Virus record (IMG/VR): IMGVR_UViG_3300025133_007396
Location: 1-25,123 of that record
DNA from: a virus
Reading direction: 5' to 3' (one strand)
Length of the DNA stretch: 25,123 bases
Below, piece by piece: positions 20,384-25,123 of this stretch. Every line of letters starts with the position of its first letter. Position 1 is the first letter of the stretch. The position numbers and the translations under genes were made by a program. The notes under the pieces are model-generated. The model was not told the DNA's origin, did not search any database, and saw only the letters and a list, made by a program, of their open reading frames with translations.

Positions 20384-20666
20384 TGCTTTAATTTCGGTAT
20401 ATGCAATTGTTAAAAGTACTTTAACGAAGGTGCTTTTTTTGTTAAAAACAGAAGAAATCTCAAAAGAGGCTAGAGTTTTGTTGTGTCAATATGCCGTAAT
20501 TCTAGATTATGTAGAGAAATCTATTAGGCTATACGGAGAGTATTTTGTTGTTGGGAAGAAAGAACAAAGGAAACAGGTCAAAAAATATATTAAATACTTT
20601 ATGACTACGGCCGCGGAGATGGAAAAAGAACTCGACAGCCACAATATATCATTTAGTATACACTAA
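20373..20666 (+). CDS. All-helical protein, 97 aa
   Basis: GTG start inside the previous gene. The product is a run of helices (INALISVYAIVKSTLTKVLF, EARVLLCQYAVILDYVEK, YGEYFVVGKKEQRKQVKKYI, AAEMEKELDSH) with some hydrophobic stretches too short and charged for certain membrane helices. No family recognised. Translational coupling to the previous gene is likely, because no ribosome-binding site is visible. Confidence 0.5.
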   Translation: MEINALISVYAIVKSTLTKVLFLLKTEEISKEARVLLCQYAVILDYVEKSIRLYGEYFVVGKKEQRKQVKKYIKYFMTTAAEMEKELDSHNISFSIH

Positions 20667-20676
20667 TTATAAATAA

Positions 20677-20904
20677 ATGTATGACTACCCAATAGGTTCA
20701 GTTGTGATTCACAAAAAGAAGCCAGAATTTGGTTATGGAATCGTTGTAACTAATTTTTCAGATCTGGAAATAGCCGATCAGCCTGATGAGTCTATCGTGG
20801 TGGTACTGTGGCATGGCGACGAAGAGAAAGAATTGATTGAAATGCCACAGTTCCACGCGTGTTCAGAATTAAAAATACTAAATACGCAAGTCGGATTTGC
20901 ATGA
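20677..20904 (+). CDS. SH3-like small protein, 75 aa
   Basis: A beta-barrel-like sequence: YPIGSVVIHKKKPEFGYGIV, VVVLWHGDEEKELIEMPQFH, CSELKIL. 'G-S-V-V-x-H' followed by 'G-x-G-I-V' is the pattern of CarD/SH3-type or YodC-like small proteins. No ribosome-binding site is seen; TATAAATA, identical to the T4 late promoter core, stands two bases before the ATG but would leave no leader. The stop is overlapped by the next start (ATGA at 20901). Confidence 0.55.
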   Translation: MYDYPIGSVVIHKKKPEFGYGIVVTNFSDLEIADQPDESIVVVLWHGDEEKELIEMPQFHACSELKILNTQVGFA

Positions 20905-21257
20905 AAGACACCAAGTTAGTTATCATAGGCTGCTTATTATTTTTTGTAGGCCATCTCCTGTCGTGGTTCCAAAATAATAGTCAATTTGTTTGGGATTGGT
21001 GGAAAGATCGGCCGCTGTTTACTGTATTATTATTCTCTGTGCCAACGTCTTTAACGTTTTGGTACGGCATGCGCTATGCATATCATGGTATGGGCGATAA
21101 GCTATGGTCGGCCAGATTTTTAGGATTTGCAGCTTCTTATATAACCTTTCCTTTGTTAACCTACTTATTCTTGGGTGAGGGTTTATTCAAAACTAAAACT
21201 CTCCTGTGTATTACATTATCATTTTGTATAGTAGGAATACAGATCTTCTGGAAATAA
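20901..21257 (+). CDS. Four-helix inner-membrane protein, 118 aa
   Basis: The start ATG 20901 overlaps the previous stop; an upstream in-frame start at 20859 lies within the neighbour and is rejected. Four hydrophobic segments are visible: LVIIGCLLFFVGHLLSWF (5-22), FTVLLFSVPTSLTFWYG, RFLGFAASYITFPLLTYLF, and KTLLCITLSFCIVGIQIFW, with the charged loops WWKDRP and YHGMGDKLW. It is a polytopic membrane protein of unknown role. It does not resemble a classical holin, as these loops are longer. Confidence 0.65.
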   Translation: MKDTKLVIIGCLLFFVGHLLSWFQNNSQFVWDWWKDRPLFTVLLFSVPTSLTFWYGMRYAYHGMGDKLWSARFLGFAASYITFPLLTYLFLGEGLFKTKTLLCITLSFCIVGIQIFWK

Positions 21258-21273
21258 GGAACTAATTATAAGC

Positions 21274-22845
21274 ATGAACAACCTAGTAAATGAACTATTA
21301 AAAGAGATTATTCAAAATTCAAGAATAATAACAGAAAAAGAACAAGAAGGCGCCGGCGAGCGAGAACGAGTACTGCGCCTGCCAAATGTGTTTGCCAGCG
21401 AAATTAGCGTAGGCCAAAAGCCCAATTCCGAAGAGCGCAGCGCTTTTCAGACTTGGATGCAGCACATCGAAGGCACCACACCAGACGAAAAAATTAAAAA
21501 TGTACAAGCATTTTTTGAGAGCGATGTCGAAAACTACACAATCTCTGAAACATTATCACACTTAATGTTTATGAATTCTTTTGTTTTTATTATGAAAGAA
21601 TTTAACCCATCTGTGTCCGGATTTCTTTGGGAGCCGCTCTTGGCTGGCTTATTCGGTGGAGAAGGAGGTTATGGAAAGCAAATTCCTGCTGGTTCAGAAC
21701 ACGACATTGCCGATATCAGAGTATATACGGCAGATGGCGCCGAAGTCCCATATAGTTTAAAGGTCTTATCTGGTGGGGATGTTAAGGGTAGTTTTACAGA
21801 CTTGGCAAGGCACTTTAAATTGCGCCCAACTGAACCCATGATCTATGAAATAATTTTCAAAGACAGCGAAAGTACTATGAAATTTTATAGATTTGAAATA
21901 AATCAAGAGACCATCTGGGATGTTCTTGGCGGTTTTAAGTACAAAGAGACCCTGGAAACAGAGCCAGTTTCATTTTCGATGAACCCAGAGAAATATAAAG
22001 ATATTGTACAAGTCGATGGAAAAAATCTGCAGATTAAACAAGCGGTCAAGAGAAGTGGAGAGGACGCAGGCTGGCGGCATGAGTGGGTAACTATCGCAAG
22101 TAAGAGCAGGCTGGCGGATGAGCGATATCAAGTAAAGAAAGGTCACGCAAAAAACATTGCAACGCGACATATGAATCTAAAATATGGCGAAGAAGATGTT
22201 GTTATGGGCCATGAAATTGATCCTGTGGGCGTATACACAGCCACTCTGGCAGTTAGTGATGAAATTATTGCCAAGCACAAGGCGACAGAAGCAAGAACCC
22301 CAATGTCTAAAAAGATATGGGGTGATGATAAAACATATGCTTATTGGCAGCGCCGATATGATGAATTAGACTGGCAACAGTTTTGGGCAGAAGTTAGCGA
22401 TGAAACTAGAGGCGCCCCCGGCTATGTAAAAACAGAACAATTTCATATTCCTCCGGGCCAGTGGCTCAAGGGCGGCAACGCATATGCAGAATTAAAAATT
22501 GATAGTGCAAAAGTACAGGCAATATTCGAAAAAAGCGCGGCGCGAATGGGCGCAGAACTAACTGCTATGTTTAATCACTTAGCCGATCTAACTGATAATA
22601 TTGGTAGGTTCTTCTTAAGCAATTGCGGAGGCCCACAGAAAGTGCAAAAGTGCAGCAAAGAAGACGCCAACAGACGCGGCGCTGCAGCAGCAGAAGCCAA
22701 GGACAACGCAACAAACCTGAAAACCTCGGTGGATGCGTCTATAGAAAAAGCAGCCACAGAAGACACCGGCGCAGTCCAAGAATCTAAGCAGCCAATTATA
22801 CTCGACAAACTAATTGAACAATTGATCAGTAAGAGTTTTAATTAG
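21274..22845 (+). CDS. Large protein with possible PD-(D/E)XK nuclease core, 523 aa
   Basis: It opens with the amphipathic helix MNNLVNELLKEIIQNSRII and ends with another, ILDKLIEQLISKSFN. In between, residues 117-165 show a nuclease-like order: E120 in FLWEPLLAGLFGG, then SEHDIADIRVY (D144, D147), then VPYSLKVLS with K163, compatible with a PD-(D/E)XK core of the form E, D, (S)xK. The middle (170-460) is not recognised, and 465-500 is Ala/Lys-rich low complexity. It could be a DNA-cutting or DNA-end-processing enzyme carried in the virion. The assignment is pattern-based and tentative. AAGGA lies upstream of the ATG. Confidence 0.55.
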   Translation: MNNLVNELLKEIIQNSRIITEKEQEGAGERERVLRLPNVFASEISVGQKPNSEERSAFQTWMQHIEGTTPDEKIKNVQAFFESDVENYTISETLSHLMFMNSFVFIMKEFNPSVSGFLWEPLLAGLFGGEGGYGKQIPAGSEHDIADIRVYTADGAEVPYSLKVLSGGDVKGSFTDLARHFKLRPTEPMIYEIIFKDSESTMKFYRFEINQETIWDVLGGFKYKETLETEPVSFSMNPEKYKDIVQVDGKNLQIKQAVKRSGEDAGWRHEWVTIASKSRLADERYQVKKGHAKNIATRHMNLKYGEEDVVMGHEIDPVGVYTATLAVSDEIIAKHKATEARTPMSKKIWGDDKTYAYWQRRYDELDWQQFWAEVSDETRGAPGYVKTEQFHIPPGQWLKGGNAYAELKIDSAKVQAIFEKSAARMGAELTAMFNHLADLTDNIGRFFLSNCGGPQKVQKCSKEDANRRGAAAAEAKDNATNLKTSVDASIEKAATEDTGAVQESKQPIILDKLIEQLISKSFN

Positions 22846-22849
22846 ACCC

Positions 22850-22877
22850 TTGACACAGACGCTCACTATGCTATACT
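22850..22877 (+). promoter_or_regulatory. Sigma70 promoter of hsp20
   Basis: TTGACA at 22850-22855, 16-base spacer, TATACT at 22872-22877; the predicted start is near 22884. It begins five bases after the previous stop codon. No heat-shock sigma32 pattern is evident, so expression is expected with the host housekeeping polymerase. Confidence 0.8.
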
Positions 22878-22883
22878 GTATAT

Positions 22884-22901
22884 GCCCTTCCAAAAAAGGG
22901 C
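22884..22901 (+). promoter_or_regulatory. 5'-terminal hairpin in the hsp20 leader
   Basis: GCCCTT (22884-22889) pairs with AAGGGC (22896-22901) around a CCAAAA loop, right at the predicted transcript 5' end. Such hairpins can protect mRNA from 5'-end decay. The ribosome-binding site at about 22916-22920 is not paired, so this is not an obvious RNA thermometer. Confidence 0.5.
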
Positions 22902-22931
22902 GATTAACATTAGCATAGGAGAAATAAAATA

Positions 22932-23360
22932 ATGTCAAATCTAGCAAGAACAAGGGAACGACTTTTTGGAGATCTCTTTAACGATTGGAACGATCATTTT
23001 GATGTCATGTTTCGCCCTTTGAGCGGAACACCTTTTAATATGGCACCAACAACCATTGGCCTTCCACATACCAACGTTTTGAATCACAAAGACAACTGGA
23101 CCATCGAGGTGGCAGCACCGGGATTGGACAAGAAGGATTTCAAGATCGCGATTGATAAGGATGTGCTTACAGTTTCATATGACGTAAATAAGGAGAGCAG
23201 CAATTCGTTTGTTCGTAATTCTTTCCAGCGTTCATGGAATCTACCAGAGGGCACAAAGTTTGAAGATATTGCAGCAACTTATAAGTCGGGCATTTTGGGC
23301 CTTACTGTGAAGAAGCCGGATATTATCAAGCAAGAAACTAAGTATATTAACATTACTTAA
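22932..23360 (+). CDS. Small heat-shock protein (Hsp20/IbpA family)
   Basis: 142 residues with a complete alpha-crystallin domain (about 48-132): TNVLNHKDNWTIEVAAPGLD, FKIAIDKDVLTVSYD, FQRSWNLPEGTKFEDIAA and the family hallmark YKSGILGLTV, followed by a C-terminal I-x-I anchor (YINIT). It holds unfolding proteins for refolding by ATP-driven chaperones and forms oligomers. Here it complements GroEL and GroES. It has its own sigma70 promoter, AGGAG and a hairpin downstream. Many large phages, especially marine ones, carry such genes. Confidence 0.93.
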   Translation: MSNLARTRERLFGDLFNDWNDHFDVMFRPLSGTPFNMAPTTIGLPHTNVLNHKDNWTIEVAAPGLDKKDFKIAIDKDVLTVSYDVNKESSNSFVRNSFQRSWNLPEGTKFEDIAATYKSGILGLTVKKPDIIKQETKYINIT

Positions 23361-23421
23361 ACTTTTTATAAACTTAATAACAATGATACGCGTGGATGGC
23401 CGACGCAGCGAACAGGACAAC

Positions 23422-23442
23422 GGGGGGACTTTTAGTCCCCCC
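23422..23442 (+). terminator. G/C hairpin downstream of hsp20, possible terminator
   Basis: GGGGGGACT (23422-23430) pairs perfectly with AGTCCCCCC (23434-23442) around a TTT loop. The following bases are only modestly T-rich, so termination may be partial, or the hairpin may stabilise the 3' end. The rest of 23361-23460 holds nothing convincing. Confidence 0.6.
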
Positions 23443-23460
23443 CAATTTTAAAGGATAACA

Positions 23461-23649
23461 ATGGAAAAGAGAAAGCATAAATTTTGGCGATGCCCCAAAT
23501 GTAAAAAAGAAGGTCAACTTCTAGAAGAGGGATCGTTTATTTATCATCACAAATGTGAACACGGCAAAGAAACAAGAACGCGCAAATGGAGCGGCAACTC
23601 TGGTAGGCTTGTAGGAGAAGTTTATTCAGATGATGACTCTTTATGGTAA
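23461..23649 (+). CDS. Zinc-ribbon miniprotein, 62 aa
   Basis: Residues 9-36 show WRCPKCKKEGQLLEEG, then YHHKCEHG: C11-x2-C14 with H30/C32/H34 as further zinc ligands. The remainder is basic (KETRTRKWSG) and ends in acidic DDDSLW. AAAGGA lies upstream. The stop TAA shares bases with a later start (TAATG). Probably a nucleic-acid or protein-binding zinc ribbon; specific role unknown. Confidence 0.6.
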   Translation: MEKRKHKFWRCPKCKKEGQLLEEGSFIYHHKCEHGKETRTRKWSGNSGRLVGEVYSDDDSLW

Positions 23650-23924
23650 TGAGAGTAAGAGATATATCAATCGGAGATCTAGTAAAAATAACAGAGCGGA
23701 GTCGTGTTCGTCCGCTGCTTGTAGATTCAATTGGCGGCTCTAGAATGATCCGATGGGTAGAAAACAATACACACAACGAAGAAGAGCTTAAAGGAGAGAT
23801 CTTACTTTATATAGGTCCGTATAGAACTGGGCCACAGAATAGATACAAAATGCACCAATTCATATGTAAGGGGGAAAAATGCCACATTCGATGCCACAAT
23901 TTTAGATACTTGGAAAAAATATGA
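23649..23924 (+). CDS. SH3-like small protein with Cys/His tail, 91 aa
   Basis: The start at 23649 makes a TAATG junction with the previous gene; ATG 23643 two codons earlier is possible. A beta-rich first half (VRDISIGDLVKITERSRVRP, LLVDSIGGSRMIRWV) suggests a small barrel. The tail has KMHQFICKGEKCHIRCHNFR with C-x4-C-x3-C and His residues, possibly metal-binding. It overlaps the SPOUT methyltransferase start (ATGA at 23921). Function unknown. Confidence 0.55.
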   Translation: MRVRDISIGDLVKITERSRVRPLLVDSIGGSRMIRWVENNTHNEEELKGEILLYIGPYRTGPQNRYKMHQFICKGEKCHIRCHNFRYLEKI

Positions 23925-24523
23925 ATGTGTTAGACAAATATAAAGAATGGCAAGTGGATTTAATTAAGAAAGAGGTAGAAAAGAATACCTTTCCATATGC
24001 CGTTCTTATGGAAAATTGGGGCAGTGATTTCAACTTAAGCACGCTTGTTCGCAACGCCAATGCTTTTGGCGCGAAGGAAGTGTTTTATTTAAAAGACAAG
24101 AAAAGGTGGGACAAGAGGGGTGCTGTGGGGACATATCATTATACGAACGTGCAGCATCTCTCATCCTACGATCAAATCGAAGAGATTAAGAAGAGATATA
24201 AGCTCGTTGCCGTGGAAAACGGCCTGTGGCGCTCTCGGGCGCTCGCGAGCTACGAATGGGAGCCGAATACCTTATTGGTGTTTGGAGAGGAAGGAAACGG
24301 TATTACGTCGCGATTGATGGATATGTGCGAGGATGTTGTTTATATCCCGCAGTACGGTTCGGTCAGATCTCTGAATGTTGGAACTGCAAGCGGAATAATA
24401 ATGAATGATTACGTTTCGAAAACTATTTATAAAGCGAGGTTAAACGATGGAAGAAACACAAAACGAGGCAACAGAAGACCTCAAGCCAAAACCGCCACCC
24501 AAATTAGCAGCGCAAGGCATTAG
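23921..24523 (+). CDS. SPOUT-family (TrmH/SpoU-like) RNA methyltransferase
   Basis: Contains the three SpoU motifs: motif 1 NLSTLVRNANAFGAKEV (38-54, N and R), motif 2 LLVFGEEGNGITSRLMD (118-134), and motif 3 YIPQYGSVRSLNVGTASGII (141-160), which form the knotted S-adenosylmethionine site. It should 2'-O-methylate a ribose in tRNA or rRNA. It is compact (200 residues) without the extra RNA-binding domain of RlmB. The last 25 residues are basic low complexity and overlap the next gene by 77 bases in another frame. A target among the phage tRNAs is attractive but unproven. Confidence 0.9.
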   Translation: MNVLDKYKEWQVDLIKKEVEKNTFPYAVLMENWGSDFNLSTLVRNANAFGAKEVFYLKDKKRWDKRGAVGTYHYTNVQHLSSYDQIEEIKKRYKLVAVENGLWRSRALASYEWEPNTLLVFGEEGNGITSRLMDMCEDVVYIPQYGSVRSLNVGTASGIIMNDYVSKTIYKARLNDGRNTKRGNRRPQAKTATQISSARH

Positions 24524-24758
24524 AACTTTTACAGTTTGTCGTCAGGACGACGAAACCGGAGTATCTGGTACTGGTATCGTAATCGAAGGTTGTAAGCTAG
24601 CAACAGGCCAGTGTATTGTTCACTGGCTATACCCTCCTCCGAGGGGTGGTATTGCTATATTTGATTCAATGGATGACTTCATCAAAGTTCATATCAAACC
24701 ACACCCAGACAACAAAACGATTATTACTTTTGAAGACGGCGAACAAGAAACTTACTAA
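24447..24758 (+). CDS. Phage-type small beta protein, 103 aa
   Basis: After a 20-residue acidic and proline-rich leader, the core (residues 27-95) reads RTFTVCRQDDETGVSGTGIV, IEGCKLATGQCIVHWLYPPP, GGIAIFDSMDDFIKVHIKPH. The 'F-x-(V/L)-x-R-x-x-D-x-(T/S)-G-V-S-G-T-G-x-V-x-E-G', '(V/I)-x-x-W', 'S-(I/V)-x-D' order is a small conserved beta protein I associate with many phage genomes, of unknown function. GAGG lies upstream. It overlaps the methyltransferase 3' end by 77 bases and joins the next gene by a one-base TAATG overlap. Confidence 0.7.
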   Translation: MEETQNEATEDLKPKPPPKLAAQGIRTFTVCRQDDETGVSGTGIVIEGCKLATGQCIVHWLYPPPRGGIAIFDSMDDFIKVHIKPHPDNKTIITFEDGEQETY

Positions 24759-25123
24759 TGAAAAATTTAATTGGCAATACGCCACTGATAAAAATTAGCG
24801 ATAAGATATATGCAAAGCTAGAAACCTACAATCCATCAGGTTCAATTAAAGACAGGATGGCTTATTACATTTTGGTGGAAGCTAAAAAACGCTGGGAGTT
24901 AAAACCCGGCGACACCATTGTTGAAGCCACGTCGGGGAACACAGGAATCGCCATGTCGATGCTGGGTGCATCTATGGGACACCCAGTTATCATTATCATG
25001 CCACGCAACATGAGCGAGGAAAGAAAGTGCATGATGCGCGTATACGGCGCGGAAATCATTGAGGTAGGTGATAACGCCTTTAAGGACGCAATTGCGCTTA
25101 GAGACGAAATGTGCGCTGCTAGA
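24758..25123 (+). CDS. Cysteine synthase-like PLP enzyme, truncated by window edge
   Basis: An open frame from ATG 24758 runs in frame to the last base (122 residues seen; the family is about 300). It begins IGNTPLIKISDKIYAKLETY, then NPSGSIKDRMAYYI (residues 28-41), where the Lys in SIKDR is the pyridoxal-phosphate lysine, then VEATSGNTGIAMSM with the substrate-binding TSGNTG loop, then IIIMPRNMSEERKCMMRVYG. This is the start of CysK/CysM O-acetylserine sulfhydrylase or a close relative such as cystathionine beta-synthase core. It makes cysteine from activated serine and sulfide. It is joined by TAATG to the gene before. An auxiliary metabolic gene in a phage. Confidence 0.9.
   Translation, partial: MKNLIGNTPLIKISDKIYAKLETYNPSGSIKDRMAYYILVEAKKRWELKPGDTIVEATSGNTGIAMSMLGASMGHPVIIIMPRNMSEERKCMMRVYGAEIIEVGDNAFKDAIALRDEMCAAR

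Noticed and set aside
20668-20675. Exact TATAAATA, the T4 late promoter core
   Set aside because: It is two bases before a start codon, leaving no leader, and no other copies precede genes in the window; chance is likely in AT-rich DNA.
23383-23451. 22-codon reading frame through the hairpin after hsp20
   Set aside because: There is no ribosome-binding site, and the frame simply spans the G/C hairpin, giving unnatural G/P content.
1-25123. CRISPR array, insertion sequence or transposase
   Set aside because: I saw no regularly spaced direct repeats and no transposase-like protein; the only tandem repeats are coding repeats in the acidic protein.

Overview
The window reads as part of the genome of a large tailed double-stranded DNA phage, probably one that infects a Gram-negative and perhaps marine bacterium. 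The evidence is very dense gene packing with ATGA and TAATG stop/start overlaps, almost complete use of one strand, many tiny unknown proteins, tRNA genes between protein genes, and phage-type enzymes: a cell-wall lytic M15 peptidase, a dUTPase, a P1-type DNA adenine methyltransferase, a GIY-YIG nuclease and a replicative polymerase. No terminase, portal, capsid or tail gene is recognisable here, so the assignment rests on gene content and style. Lipoprotein signal sequences point to a diderm host.

Layout. 1-1950: tRNA-Lys behind a perfect sigma70 promoter, mini membrane proteins, a zinc-ribbon/GIY-YIG nuclease, an atypical tRNA-like element, a cysteine-patterned lipoprotein and tRNA-Glu. 1953-2726: the only minus-strand gene, a trypsin-like lipoprotein protease. 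2808-6698: a run of tightly spaced genes containing the endolysin, an FtsZ/tubulin-family GTPase, a small membrane coiled-coil protein and a protein-kinase-like protein. 6711-9625: a sigma70-promoted operon with a GroES-like co-chaperonin, then a Rossmann-like protein overlapping a nucleotidyltransferase-like gene. 9603-13019: a full-length bacterial-type DNA polymerase III alpha subunit. 13079-14010: a probable virion-associated protein and a secreted protein with its own promoter and terminator. 14064-17505: dUTPase, adenine methyltransferase, zinc-ribbon protein, thioredoxin, IMP dehydrogenase/GMP reductase-family enzyme, a ribbon-helix-helix-like protein and a sigma-region-4-like protein. 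17561-22845: an acidic repeat protein, GroEL, several unknowns, a four-helix membrane protein and a large possible nuclease. 22932-25123: Hsp20 behind its own sigma70 promoter, zinc-ribbon and SH3-like small proteins, a SPOUT RNA methyltransferase, and the start of a cysteine-synthase-like enzyme running off the right edge.

How the genes may work together. The phage appears to bring its own folding set (GroEL, GroES, Hsp20), nucleotide and redox enzymes (dUTPase, IMPDH/GMPR family, thioredoxin, cysteine synthase), replication polymerase, DNA and RNA modification enzymes and a cytoskeletal GTPase. Two promoter classes can be read. Host-type TTGACA/TATAAT promoters precede tRNA-Lys, the groES operon, a secreted protein, dut and hsp20. 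A second element, T-rich blocks followed by CTATTTA, precedes the endolysin operon and two proteins with virion-like N-terminal helices. A sigma-region-4-like protein at 17061-17294 is a candidate for its cognate factor (inference).
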